NCBI GenBank assembly: GCA_020634455.1
Contig: JACKBQ010000001.1
Location: 2,480,001 to 2,544,000 of the forward strand
Source of the DNA: Ardenticatenaceae bacterium
Lineage (GTDB): Bacteria; Chloroflexota; Anaerolineae; Promineifilales; Promineifilaceae
Length of the DNA: 64,000 nt
Reading direction: 5' to 3'
Shown here: one piece after another, positions 16,891-25,438 of the stretch
Layout: every line of letters starts with the position of its first letter
How positions within the stretch are numbered: the stretch's first letter is position 1
The notes under the pieces: generated by a model
Database searches by the model: none
Told to the model about the DNA's origin: nothing
What the model saw: the letters and a program-made list of their open reading frames with translations, nothing else
Translations under genes and position numbers: made by a program

Positions 16891-19392
16891 CTACCCGTCG
16901 CTGTTGGGCGTGCTGGTGGGGGAAGGCGAGCCGCGCAAGACGCTGAGCGGGCACACCGACGGCGGGGCCATGCGGTATCCAGTAGACTGCGCCCACTGCC
17001 GCGCCTTTACCTCGTCCGGGTAAAACGGGGGGACGGGCAGGTACAGCCGCACGGTGGCGTTTTCCGGGGGGCTGGTGGTGTTGATGACGCATTCGGTGGG
17101 GCGGGGGATGGTGCTGCCGTTGCTGAGTTCCGGCTGGGCATCCAGAATGCGCTGGGCCTCATCGGCGGGCAGGGGCATGGTGGAGAGCGTCCACGCGCCT
17201 AAATTTTCACCCATGTTGGGATTGTAGCTGATGCGCGGGTTGCCATGCACAGGCGCGCCCACAATGAACCAATCGTTGCGGCTGGCGGTGCAGCTGCTGC
17301 CCCCCGTGCCCGAAGGGTAACAAACCGGGCGCAGCTCGATGCCCTGTGGCTGGATGAACCCGTTGGCTGGGGGACGGCCGTTTACCCACAAACTTTGCGT
17401 CATCTCCGGATCGTTGTAAATGGTTTGCATGATTGTGTTCCACAGCGGAGCCGCGCCTGTTAGCCCGGATGAATTGACCATCGGACGGCCGTCTGAATTG
17501 CCCACCCAAATGCCCACCACCACACCCGGCGTGTACCCAATGGTCCAGTTGTCGCGGAAATCATTGGTGGTGCCCGTTTTTACCGCCGCCGGAAAGGGCA
17601 AATCTAGCGGAGAGTTGTACCCCATCGCCGCCACCCGTGCCTGGTCATCGGCCAAAATGTTGGTGATGATGTAAGCGATCTTGGCGTCAATGGCATTCAC
17701 GGCGGGTAGCTGGTTTTGCTGCGCGTCAAAAATTACGTTGCCCCGGCTGTCGGTAATTTTCAACACGGCGGTGAGGCGTGGCTTTTGTCCCTGGTTGGCC
17801 AGCGTGGCGTAAGCGTGGGTCATCTCCAGCAGCGGCACTTCGCCGCCGCCCAGGGTGAGCGCCAGCCCGTAAAAGCCGGGTGGCTCCCGCAATGATTCGA
17901 TGCCCATGCTGCGGGCGGTGGCCACAAAATTGGGCACGCCCACATCGCGCAAAAGCTGCACGGGTGGGATGTTGTAGCTATTGGCCAGCGCATCCCGCAA
18001 CAGCACCGGGCCGCGATAGTAGCCATCGTAATTCACGGGCACCATCTTTTCGCCATCGCCCAAATCTAGCTCGATGGGCACGTCCCAGAGCACGTCGGCG
18101 GTGGACCAGCCGCGCTGCAAGGCGGTAACGTAGGTGATCGGTTTGATGCTGCTGCCTGGCTGGCGCGGGCTGAGGGCGACGTTTACCTGTCCGTCAATCG
18201 CTTCGTCAAAATAATCCAGGCTGCCCACCATCGCCAAAATCTCGCCGGTACCCGGTTTGAGGATGACCACGGAGGCGTTGCTGACGTTATGGTTGGCTTC
18301 ACGGATGGTGATTTGTTCACGAGCGGCCGTTTCTGCCATGTGGTGAATGTTCAAATCCAGGCTGGTGGTGATTTGCCAGCCGCCGAGGGCAATCGCGTCG
18401 GGGCCGTAGAGCCGCTCCAGCTCATTTTGCACGTACAGCACAAAGTGGGCCGCTTCCAGCGTTACGTCCTGGGCGGCCTCGTTGGCAGTGATGCGTGGCT
18501 GGATGTGCAGGGTGAGTCGCTTGGCAATGGCCGCATCCAGTTCAGTAACAACGCCGTCCCCTACCATCAAATCCAGAATGAATTCCTGACGCGCTTTGGC
18601 GGCTTCAAAATTGGTGTACGGGTCCCAATCCAGCGGCGACTGAGGCAGCCCGGCCAAAAAGGCGGATTCGGCCAAATTGAGGCTTTGGGCAGGTTTGCCA
18701 AAGTAGGTTTGGGCGGCCGCTTCGATGCCGTAGGCCAGATTGCCGTAGTAAATTTCGTTGAGGTACATCTGGATGATTGCTTCTTTGCTGCGCTGCTGGG
18801 TCATGATGAAGGCGAGGAAAATTTCACGCAGTTTGCGTTCGTAGCTGACGCTGACGCGCTCTTCGTAGGTGAAGGCGATGTGGCGGACAAGCTGTTGGGT
18901 GATGGTGCTGGCTCCCACGGGACGGCCGTCTTGATTGCGATAGTTGTTCAGCAGGGCAGCGCCGATGGCGGCCGGGTCTACGCCGTAGTTGGTCCAAAAT
19001 GTGTCATCTTCTACGGCAACGGTGGCGTTAATCACATCTTGGGGAATCTCGGAGTAGGCCAGCCAGAGCCTTTTTTCGGTGGTGGTTAGCTCAAACAGCA
19101 GGTTGCCGTTGCGGTCGAAGAAGCGCGGCGTGCCGCCCACGCCCGTGCCCCGATAGGCCACCACCTGATTAATCGAGTCCGACAGTTCGTTGCTGAGATA
19201 AATGTAGGCTCCAACAAAGGCTAAAATCCCCAAAAATAGCCCCAGCAAACCAAACTGAACCAGCAAAATAAATCCGCGCGCCAGGCAGCCGCGCTTGTTT
19301 TTGCCCCGCTTGTTTTTGTTGCCAGAGGGTTGGGACGGCCGTTTTTGGTATTTCTCTAAATACTCCAGTTTGTACCCGCCGTTATTTGTCAT
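16891..19392 (-). CDS. Class A penicillin-binding protein (PBP1a type)
   Basis: An 833-residue bifunctional peptidoglycan synthase. It has a basic cytoplasmic tail, a membrane anchor at about 40-65 and a GT51 glycosyltransferase domain with catalytic E128 in V-E-D-D-T-F-W and G-A-S-T-I-T-Q-Q-L (160-168). The transpeptidase domain has S414-S-I-K417, S472-Y-N and K605-T-G-T. A C-terminal extension of about 150 residues contains several Cys and ends in a Ser/Pro/Thr tail. It polymerises and cross-links glycan strands outside the membrane, implying a peptidoglycan wall. ATG start at 19392; no other cell-wall gene is adjacent. Confidence 0.93.
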   Translation of the reverse strand: MTNNGGYKLEYLEKYQKRPSQPSGNKNKRGKNKRGCLARGFILLVQFGLLGLFLGILAFVGAYIYLSNELSDSINQVVAYRGTGVGGTPRFFDRNGNLLFELTTTEKRLWLAYSEIPQDVINATVAVEDDTFWTNYGVDPAAIGAALLNNYRNQDGRPVGASTITQQLVRHIAFTYEERVSVSYERKLREIFLAFIMTQQRSKEAIIQMYLNEIYYGNLAYGIEAAAQTYFGKPAQSLNLAESAFLAGLPQSPLDWDPYTNFEAAKARQEFILDLMVGDGVVTELDAAIAKRLTLHIQPRITANEAAQDVTLEAAHFVLYVQNELERLYGPDAIALGGWQITTSLDLNIHHMAETAAREQITIREANHNVSNASVVILKPGTGEILAMVGSLDYFDEAIDGQVNVALSPRQPGSSIKPITYVTALQRGWSTADVLWDVPIELDLGDGEKMVPVNYDGYYRGPVLLRDALANSYNIPPVQLLRDVGVPNFVATARSMGIESLREPPGFYGLALTLGGGEVPLLEMTHAYATLANQGQKPRLTAVLKITDSRGNVIFDAQQNQLPAVNAIDAKIAYIITNILADDQARVAAMGYNSPLDLPFPAAVKTGTTNDFRDNWTIGYTPGVVVGIWVGNSDGRPMVNSSGLTGAAPLWNTIMQTIYNDPEMTQSLWVNGRPPANGFIQPQGIELRPVCYPSGTGGSSCTASRNDWFIVGAPVHGNPRISYNPNMGENLGAWTLSTMPLPADEAQRILDAQPELSNGSTIPRPTECVINTTSPPENATVRLYLPVPPFYPDEVKARQWAQSTGYRMAPPSVCPLSVLRGSPSPTSTPNSDG

Positions 19393-19461
19393 AACAATAT
19401 GGTAAGCGGTTTTACCGATTGGTCAAGTGAGTGATTTCATGAAAATCGGAGGGCGTTTGGA

Positions 19462-19490
19462 TTGATTTTGTAGAACAATTGTGCTATACT
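19462..19490 (+). promoter_or_regulatory. Probable ssb promoter
   Basis: TTGATT (19462-19467), a 17-bp spacer and TATACT (19485-19490) with an extended -10 TGC immediately before it. It faces ssb and leaves a leader of about 135 nt. Confidence 0.6.
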
Positions 19491-19630
19491 TCTGGAGTAA
19501 ATTTAAGGGCGTATTGGCACATTTCCGCATTTTTTCATTTGCTTAAAACGTGATACTATTTACCAACTTCCCGTTTCTCTTTTAGGCAAAAGACGTGCCA
19601 AAATTGTAATCATTTTAAGGAGAGTGTTTC

Positions 19631-20059
19631 ATGTATCAAAAGATAATTGTGGTTGGTAATTTGGGCAGTGATCCCGAAATGCGGTACATGCCGGATGGTA
19701 CGGCCGTTACGAGCTTCAGCGTCGCCACCAACCGTCGTTGGACAGACCGTTCTACTGGCCAACCCGTGGATGAAACGACCTGGTTCCGGGTAAGCGTTTG
19801 GGGGCGGCAAGCCGAAACAACCAATGAATACCTGGCCAAAGGACGCAAGGTTTTGGTAGAAGGGCAAATTACGCCAGACCGCAACACCGGCGGGCCGCGT
19901 TTGTGGACCGCTCAGGATGGCACGGTGCGGGCTTCATTTGAAATTCGGGCCGACTCGGTACGCTTTTTGGGCGGCCGTGAAGATGGCGGCAGCTACAGTG
20001 GCGGCGATAGCTATGATAGCGGTGCCCCTGCCCAGGAAGAAGACGATATTCCATTTTAG
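19631..20059 (+). CDS. ssb: Single-stranded DNA-binding protein
   Basis: A 142-residue SSB. The OB fold covers about residues 1-112, with typical V-G-N-L-G-S-D-P-E-M-R-Y, S-V-A-T-N-R-R-W and W-F-R-V-S-V-W-G motifs. A Gly/Ser-rich linker ends in the acidic tip D-D-I-P-F that docks replication and repair partners. It acts in the cytoplasm at replication forks and repair sites. AAGGAGAG precedes the ATG. It is monocistronic, with its own promoter and terminator, and not next to rpsF/rpsR as in many bacteria. Confidence 0.95.
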   Translation: MYQKIIVVGNLGSDPEMRYMPDGTAVTSFSVATNRRWTDRSTGQPVDETTWFRVSVWGRQAETTNEYLAKGRKVLVEGQITPDRNTGGPRLWTAQDGTVRASFEIRADSVRFLGGREDGGSYSGGDSYDSGAPAQEEDDIPF

Positions 20060-20088
20060 GGTTGCCCCGTTTTTGAATGTTAATTGCG

Positions 20089-20124
20089 AGGACGTGTCGG
20101 AGTTTTTCCGGCACGTCCTTTTTT
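20089..20124 (+). terminator. ssb terminator
   Basis: A 13-bp stem with one G-U pair (20089-20101 with 20107-20119), 5-nt loop, followed by a run of T to 20124. Confidence 0.88.
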
Positions 20125-20280
20125 GTTGTTTGTCCGACTAAAAACCACAGATTTCGCAGATTACACAGATTTTTCTCTGGAATCCTTTGCAGCTTTGCGC
20201 GAGTGTGGGAGAAGTTGAACTTCTTGTTTGCCGCAACTTTGGTTTTACGGTCGTAATCGTGGATTACTAGTTTGCTCTCA

Positions 20281-21084
20281 TCATAAACCGGGCTTTACGG
20301 CCGTAATCCGGGCACTAAAAATCTCCGCTGGCCCCATGTGCGGGGCCACATCCGCCAGATTCACGCTCAGGTCCTCTTTCTTTTGGATGGCAACCTGCGC
20401 AAAGCCCGCGTCGCGCATCCAGGCAGCCATCTCCGCCACATCTTCGGCCCCGGTAATGCAGCCAGCCCAGGCAGACATATCGGCGCGTTCCTGCGGCGTG
20501 AACTTGCCCCGTGTCACCATGTCGGACACGGCCAGGCGGCCACCCGGTTTGAGTACCCGGAATGCTTCATGGAAAACGGCAGTCTTGTCCGGGCTCAAAT
20601 TAATGACGCAGTTAGAAATAATCACGTCCACACTGTCATTTTCCACTGGCAACTCTTCAATTTGCCCTTGGCGAAATTCTACCTGCGCCACGCCCAGCTT
20701 GGCTTTGTTGCGGTTGGCTTTTTCCAACATGGCGGGCGTCATGTCTACGCCAATGACGTGGCCGGTTGGCCCCACCCGCTCCGCCGCCAAAAAGCAATCG
20801 ATGCCGCCGCCGGAGCCTAAATCCAGCACCGTTTGGCCCGGTTCCAGGCTGGCAATCGCAATCGGATCGCCGCAGCCGAGCGAGAGTCCGGTCACGTCGG
20901 CGGGGAGCTGGCTCAGGTCCACGTCGTACAGGTCGCTGCCGCAGCAGTCGGCCCCTGTGTCCGGGTCGCAGCAGCTGGCGTTGTTGAGCACGGTTAGCTC
21001 TGGCTGAAAGTTTTGGGCGATACGGCCGTATCGATCCTGCACCGCCTCTAAAATTTCTTCATTCGTTCGTGTTTTGCTCGTCAT
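20281..21084 (-). CDS. arsM: Arsenite S-adenosylmethionine methyltransferase
   Basis: A 267-residue enzyme that methylates As(III) stepwise with SAM. The Rossmann SAM motif is L-D-L-G-S-G-G-G (87-94). The three family cysteines are placed as expected: C71 (S-L-G-C-G-D-P), C159 (S-N-C-V-I-N-L) and C209 (A-G-C-I-T-G), the last two 50 residues apart. Extra Cys pairs at 38-39 and 47-48 may bind arsenic or another thiophilic metalloid. GAGGTG lies just before the ATG. It follows arsR by 60 nt on the same strand, so it is very likely repressed by ArsR. No efflux pump (arsB/acr3) or reductase (arsC) is nearby, giving a minimal methylation-based detoxification unit. Confidence 0.93.
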   Translation of the reverse strand: MTSKTRTNEEILEAVQDRYGRIAQNFQPELTVLNNASCCDPDTGADCCGSDLYDVDLSQLPADVTGLSLGCGDPIAIASLEPGQTVLDLGSGGGIDCFLAAERVGPTGHVIGVDMTPAMLEKANRNKAKLGVAQVEFRQGQIEELPVENDSVDVIISNCVINLSPDKTAVFHEAFRVLKPGGRLAVSDMVTRGKFTPQERADMSAWAGCITGAEDVAEMAAWMRDAGFAQVAIQKKEDLSVNLADVAPHMGPAEIFSARITAVKPGL

Positions 21085-21144
21085 TATTCACCTCATATTG
21101 ATAGTTGTCTATGCGTTTTTGCAAAAAAAAGCGCCTCCACTTTT

Positions 21145-21450
21145 TTATTTCTCTGTGCCCTCTGGGGCAAAGGTAACTTCAGGCGCAAATTTTTGCATCA
21201 GGGTACCACAGCAAAACGCCACAGCATCCTGGTTTAGGGAGTAAAAGATTTGTTTGCCGTCGCGCCGGGTGTGCACCAGCCCCGCGTCTCGCAAAATGGC
21301 CAGATGATGGGACACCGTCGGCTGCGAGACGCCACCCAGCAAATCCACCACGTCACTCACGCACAGCCATTGGCAGCAGAGGTGGTTCATGATTTTCTGT
21401 CGGGTTTCATCGGCAATCGCTTTGCCAAAGGTAATCGGGTCTGTCATCAT
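21145..21450 (-). CDS. arsR: ArsR-family metalloid-responsive repressor
   Basis: A 101-residue winged-helix repressor. C25, C26 and C30 lie in L-C-C-Q-W-L-C-V-S-D, at the position of the As(III)-binding cysteines of ArsR. The DNA-reading helix is around S-Q-P-T-V-S-H-H-L (42-50), followed by the wing R-R-D-G-K-Q-I-F-Y. Further Cys-Cys occurs near residue 80. Binding of As(III) or Sb(III) should release DNA. ATG at 21450 (a second ATG follows at once). It heads the arsR-arsM operon and has an operator-like dyad directly upstream. Confidence 0.92.
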   Translation of the reverse strand: MMTDPITFGKAIADETRQKIMNHLCCQWLCVSDVVDLLGGVSQPTVSHHLAILRDAGLVHTRRDGKQIFYSLNQDAVAFCCGTLMQKFAPEVTFAPEGTEK

Positions 21451-21457
21451 CTCGCTA

Positions 21458-21481
21458 TCATATCGAAGATCGTCAATATGA
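21458..21481. promoter_or_regulatory. Putative ArsR operator
   Basis: An imperfect 24-bp palindrome with arms TCATAT...ATATGA and a centre GATC, 20 of 24 positions symmetrical. It lies 7 bp before the arsR start. ArsR proteins bind such AT-rich dyads, so autoregulation is expected. Confidence 0.65.
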
Positions 21482-21594
21482 CAGCATTATAAACAATGAA
21501 TTGATTTTGTCAAACGGCCGTTTCCCCCTGTTTGACTTAACCATTCGCCACCGCTAGAATCCGCCATCTACCTCTTAAAAAGCGAGAGTACAGA

Positions 21595-22593
21595 ATGCGA
21601 ATTGTTGTAGATGCTATGGGAAGTGACGATCATCCAGCGCCAGACGTGGCCGGGGCGGTGCAGGCCGCCCGCGAGTTTGGCGACACCATCATTTTGGTGG
21701 GGGATGAAGCCCAAATCAAGGCAGAATTGGCCACACAAAACAGCAGCGGGTTGTCGTTGGAAATTGTTCATGCCAGCGAAGCAATTTCGATGGAGGACAA
21801 GCCATCGCAGATTGTAAAAAGCAAGCCGAACTCGTCCATGCACGTGGGCATGGCCCTGGTAAAAGATGGTCAGGCAGATGCGTTTGTCTCGGCGGGCAAC
21901 ACGGGGGCGATTTTGGCGGTGGCCATGCTGCGCCAGGTGGGGCTGGGGCGCATTCCGGGCATTAAGCGCCCGGCGATGGGCGTCATTTTCCCCACCAAAA
22001 CGCACCCGCTGCTGATTGATAACGGGGCCAACACCGATTGCCGTCCAGACTATTTGCTGCAATTTGGCATCATGGGCAGTCTGTACGTGGAGCGGGTGCT
22101 CAAGATAAAAAGCCCCCGCGTGGCGCTGATTTCTAACGGTGAAGAAGAGGGCAAGGGGAATGCGCTGATCAAGGAGACAATTCCGCTGCTGGAGGCGAGT
22201 GGGCTAAACTACGTGGGCAATATTGAGCCGAAGGAGTTTGTGCAGGGTGCGGCCGAAGTGGGCGTGGTGGATGGCTTTACGGGCAATTTAATCATGAAAA
22301 CGGCCGAATCCATCGCCAGCTACATGTCCGGCATCATCCGCGAGGAGCTGACGGCGAACCCGATCTCCATGCTGGGTGGCTTGCTGACGCGCCCGGCGTT
22401 CAAGCGGGTGCGTGGGCATCTAAACCCGGATGAGGTGGGCGGTGCGCCACTGTTAGGGGTGAACGGGGTTGTTATTATTGCACACGGCCGTTCCAACGCC
22501 TATGCCATCAAACAAGCCATTGGGCAAGCCCGGCGCGTCGTGGCCAACGAGGTTGTCGAGGCGATTACCACCGGGATTTCCGGTGAACGGTAA
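21595..22593 (+). CDS. plsX: Phosphate acyltransferase PlsX
   Basis: A 332-residue enzyme making acyl-phosphate from acyl-ACP for phospholipid synthesis; it works with PlsY, encoded here at 42074. Family motifs are D-A-M-G-S-D-D-H-P-A-P at the N-terminus, V-S-A-G-N-T-G-A, G-A-N-T-D-C-R-P and D-G-F-T-G-N-L-I-M-K. Full length. The last residues and stop codon lie in a short tandem repeat (22582-22609). fabF follows 76 bp downstream, a common plsX-fab arrangement, so the two probably form an operon. Confidence 0.95.
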   Translation: MRIVVDAMGSDDHPAPDVAGAVQAAREFGDTIILVGDEAQIKAELATQNSSGLSLEIVHASEAISMEDKPSQIVKSKPNSSMHVGMALVKDGQADAFVSAGNTGAILAVAMLRQVGLGRIPGIKRPAMGVIFPTKTHPLLIDNGANTDCRPDYLLQFGIMGSLYVERVLKIKSPRVALISNGEEEGKGNALIKETIPLLEASGLNYVGNIEPKEFVQGAAEVGVVDGFTGNLIMKTAESIASYMSGIIREELTANPISMLGGLLTRPAFKRVRGHLNPDEVGGAPLLGVNGVVIIAHGRSNAYAIKQAIGQARRVVANEVVEAITTGISGER

Positions 22594-22650
22594 TCGGTGA
22601 ACGGTAATCGGAAAAAACTTACCGATTACGGATAACGGATCACTGATTAC
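22582..22650. repeat. Tandem GGTGAACGGTAATC repeat and hairpin
   Basis: A 14-nt unit is repeated twice in tandem (22582-22595 and 22596-22609). GTAATCGG (22604-22611) then pairs with CCGATTAC (22622-22629), and a further imperfect copy follows up to about 22650. The array overlaps the plsX stop codon and fills the plsX-fabF spacer. Related TAATCGG/CCGATTA arms occur in repeat copy A and near 39295-39328. Confidence 0.6.
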
Positions 22651-22669
22651 GGAAAAAGAGCAGATAAGC

Positions 22670-23947
22670 ATGAACAATCAATTTCTAGACGCCAGGGGCC
22701 GACCCCGCATTGTTATTACGGGCATTGGGGTGATGAGTCCGCTGGGGCATACAATGGAAGAGAGCTGGGACAGTTTGCTGAACGGCCGTTCCGGCATCGG
22801 CCCCATTACCCAGTTCGACGCCTCCGATCTGCCCTCGCGCATCGCGGGCGAAGTCAAAGAGTTTGTCGCCAAAAAATATATGGATTTCAAAGAGGCAAGG
22901 CGCATGTCCCGTGCTTCGCAGTTGGCGGTGGCGGCTGCCCGCATGGCGCTGGATGACGCTGGCTTGCCCGAACCGGTGCCCAACGCCGAGCGCGTTGGTA
23001 CGCTGGTGGGCACTGGCGTGGGCGGCTTTGAGGTCGCCGACGAGAATCTGAAAATCCTGCGCAGCAAAGGGTTCAGCCGCGTCAGTCCGTTTGCCATGAC
23101 CGGCTTTTTGCCCAACATGCCCAGCCATCATGTTAGCTTGCTGGCCAAGGCGCTGGGACCAATTAATACGGTAACGGCCGCTTGCGCCACCGGCACCCAG
23201 GCCATTGGCGAAGCGATGGAACTTATCCGTAGTGGCCGGGCCGATATGATGATTACCGGCGGCGTGGAAGGGCTCATTCACGAAGCGGCCATTGCCGGTT
23301 TTGGGGCGATGCGGGCGCTTTCTACTGCCTTCAACGACGCGCCAGAAAAAGCCAGCCGCCCCTTTGACAAAGATCGGGATGGCTTTGTGCTGAGTGAGGG
23401 TGCGGGTGTGCTGATCATTGAGCGACTGGATCATGCGCTGGCTCGCAACGCCCGCATCTACGCGGAGCTAAAAGGGTATGCTGCCTCAGCCGATGCTTAC
23501 CACGTGGCCCAGCCAGACCCGGAAGCGGCCGGAGCTGTTCGGGCGATGCAGTGGACGGTGCAAGATGCCTGCCTTCAACCAAACGATGTGGATTACATTA
23601 ATGCGCACGGCACCTCCACGCCTGTCAATGATTCTTCAGAGACGTTTGCGGTGAAGTTGGTATTTGGGGAGCGAGCGTATGAACTGCCGATAAGCAGCAG
23701 CAAGTCGGTGTTGGGGCACGCGATGGGCGGTACTGGTGCCATCGAAGCCATCTTTTGTGCCCTGGCTTTGCAGCGGGGTATTATCCCGCCTACCTGGAAT
23801 TACGAAACGCCAGACCCGGAATGTGATCTGGATTACGTACCCAATGGGCCGCGTCAGGCTCCTTTGCGGGTGGCAATGTCTAATTCATTTGGTCTTGGTG
23901 GGCAAAATGCGTGCCTGATTTTGGGTAAATATGATAAAAACAGGTAG
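22670..23947 (+). CDS. fabF: Beta-ketoacyl-ACP synthase II
   Basis: A 425-residue condensing enzyme for fatty-acid elongation. The catalytic triad is visible: Cys172 in T-A-A-C-A-T-G-T-Q, His in N-A-H-G-T-S-T-P and His in V-L-G-H-A-M-G-G, with the C-terminal N-S-F-G-L-G-G-Q-N motif. Full length. It belongs to the KAS II group rather than KAS III. Its stop codon lies inside the left arm of a hairpin. It is downstream of plsX and thus couples fatty-acid and phospholipid synthesis genes. Confidence 0.94.
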   Translation: MNNQFLDARGRPRIVITGIGVMSPLGHTMEESWDSLLNGRSGIGPITQFDASDLPSRIAGEVKEFVAKKYMDFKEARRMSRASQLAVAAARMALDDAGLPEPVPNAERVGTLVGTGVGGFEVADENLKILRSKGFSRVSPFAMTGFLPNMPSHHVSLLAKALGPINTVTAACATGTQAIGEAMELIRSGRADMMITGGVEGLIHEAAIAGFGAMRALSTAFNDAPEKASRPFDKDRDGFVLSEGAGVLIIERLDHALARNARIYAELKGYAASADAYHVAQPDPEAAGAVRAMQWTVQDACLQPNDVDYINAHGTSTPVNDSSETFAVKLVFGERAYELPISSSKSVLGHAMGGTGAIEAIFCALALQRGIIPPTWNYETPDPECDLDYVPNGPRQAPLRVAMSNSFGLGGQNACLILGKYDKNR

Positions 23948-23987
23948 AGACGTTGCCGATGCAGACGTTGCCCTGCAACGTCTCTAC
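23944..23987. repeat. Hairpin repeat GTAGAGACGTTGC
   Basis: A perfect 13-bp inverted repeat (23944-23956 with 23975-23987) around an 18-nt loop that contains a second GCAGACGTTGC arm. It includes the fabF stop codon. Such GTAGAGACGTTGC hairpins occur as dispersed elements in several phyla. It may also act as a transcription end, although no T tract follows. Confidence 0.65.
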
Positions 23988-24003
23988 ACCAATTAAATTT
24001 ATT

Positions 24004-24741
24004 ATGATTATTTTAAGAGACGATCAACGTATTGCGCGTTTACGGCGCGTTAGCCAGATTACCAGCTTTTTGGGGATGGGTATTTTGCTGGCGGGTATGC
24101 TTATTCTTTTTCTGCCAAACTCTGCCAATTTGGTTCTTTATCAATTGGTGGCGCTCTTTTTTGGTTGGATGCTGTCGCAGGTTGGTATTTATCTGGGAAA
24201 CCGGTATGTGCGTGACCCACGACCGGATGAGCTTCTGGATGATGTGTTGAGGAAGGTGGCTCGGAACGGCCGTCTTTACCATTATCTCCTCCCGGCCACC
24301 CATGTGCTGCTCATTCCGTCGGGTATTATTGTATTTGTGCCCAAATACCAGGCTGGCAACATTGCGGTTGAGGGGGACAAATGGAAACAGACCGGTCTGG
24401 GACTGCGCCGTTTTTTTGGCCAGGAACGGTTGGGCAACCCCACTCGCGAAGCGGCTCTGAGCATTGAAGCCCTGGCCAGCTACCTGAACAAGCATGCCCC
24501 ATCGGTAGAAGAAGTGCCAATTGGCGCTATCATTGTGTTTACCAACAAAGGCAACAAGAACCTGGATCTGAAAAACTCCAGCATGCCTGCCATGCATTAC
24601 ACCAAAATTAAAGGATACCTGCGGCAACAAAAGCAGGAATCTGCAATGGCAGAGGATGATTACCAGGCTGTTAAAGCCGCTTTCGATAAAAAAGCAGCCC
24701 ACTTACTGGAGCAAACGGCCGTAGGTGACGACGAGGAATAA
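24004..24741 (+). CDS. NERD-like domain membrane protein
   Basis: About 245 residues. Two N-terminal helices (about residues 15-37 and 42-63) form a membrane anchor. The cytoplasmic part has the layout of a nuclease-related (NERD) domain: H-V-L-L-I-P-S-G-I-I-V-F-V-P-K-Y, then G-D-K-W-K-Q, N-P-T-R-E-A and a late P-I-G-A-I-I-V-F-T strand. The usual catalytic Asp and Glu-x-Lys residues are not evident, so it may be inactive as a nuclease. A frame opening at 23953 is rejected because it begins inside the hairpin repeat; the ATG at 24004 starts the recognisable protein. The MBL gene follows 4 bp later. Confidence 0.6.
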   Translation: MIILRDDQRIARLRRVSQITSFLGMGILLAGMLILFLPNSANLVLYQLVALFFGWMLSQVGIYLGNRYVRDPRPDELLDDVLRKVARNGRLYHYLLPATHVLLIPSGIIVFVPKYQAGNIAVEGDKWKQTGLGLRRFFGQERLGNPTREAALSIEALASYLNKHAPSVEEVPIGAIIVFTNKGNKNLDLKNSSMPAMHYTKIKGYLRQQKQESAMAEDDYQAVKAAFDKKAAHLLEQTAVGDDEE

Positions 24742-24745
24742 CAGC

Positions 24746-25432
24746 GTGGAAATTGCGCCGAATGTTTACTGGTTAGCAACCGGAAGCGTCAATGTGTATT
24801 TAGTGGTGGAAGCACCAAACATTGTACTCATTGATGCCAGTATGCCGCGGCAGCAAAAAGTAATTCTTGATTTTCTGGGTCGCCTGGGCTACCAGCCCAG
24901 CGACCTGACCCATATTTTGGTGACCCATGCCGATATGGATCACGTGGGTAGTTTGGCAGCGCTTTACCAGGCCACCGGGGCCAAAATATTGGCGGGGGCT
25001 GATTCTGCCAATTTAATTGCCGTTGGTAAGTCACCCAAACACATGCCCATCATTGTGCAATGGATTATTGACACTTTTATGAAGTATGGTGCCGTGCCGC
25101 AGGCACAAATCTCGGTTTTTAAGGATGGGGATGTGCTGCCATTTTTGGGTGGTTTGCAGGTGTTGGCCACACCGGGACACACGATGGATCATTTTTCGTT
25201 TTTTAGTCCAAGCAGCGGGGTGTTGTTTGCTGGCGATGCGTTGAACACGCGGAACGGCCGTATCAACCTCACGCCACCCAACATCACTGCCGATAAAACG
25301 GCCGCACACCGCTCTGCCAGTCGCCTGCTAGAACTATCCCCAGCTATCATTGCTTGCGGACATGGCAAGCCATCCGCTACCCATACTTCAGATGACCTCA
25401 TGCAGCTTTTTAATAGCTTACGCCAGGAGTAA
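24746..25432 (+). CDS. MBL-fold metallo-hydrolase
   Basis: About 228 residues with the metallo-beta-lactamase fold: H-A-D-M-D-H (H-x-D-x-D-H), a P-G-H-T metal ligand, F-A-G-D-A-L (bridging Asp) and a final G-H-G. The family hydrolyses varied thioesters, lactones and phosphodiesters; the substrate cannot be read here. GTG at 24746 is preferred because GAGGAA lies 8 nt upstream and it avoids overlap with the previous gene; GTG at 24725 is the alternative. Six bases separate it from phoU, so 24004-26110 looks like one transcription unit. Confidence 0.85.
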   Translation: MEIAPNVYWLATGSVNVYLVVEAPNIVLIDASMPRQQKVILDFLGRLGYQPSDLTHILVTHADMDHVGSLAALYQATGAKILAGADSANLIAVGKSPKHMPIIVQWIIDTFMKYGAVPQAQISVFKDGDVLPFLGGLQVLATPGHTMDHFSFFSPSSGVLFAGDALNTRNGRINLTPPNITADKTAAHRSASRLLELSPAIIACGHGKPSATHTSDDLMQLFNSLRQE

Positions 25433-25438
25433 AACCCC

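Noticed and set aside
18289..19089. 266-codon plus-strand frame opposite the PBP gene
   Set aside because: It is antisense to a domain-complete class A PBP; the long frame follows from codon bias of the real gene.
23953..24003. Upstream start for the NERD-like protein
   Set aside because: The first 17 codons lie inside a hairpin repeat that also contains the fabF stop; the ATG at 24004 begins the conserved part.
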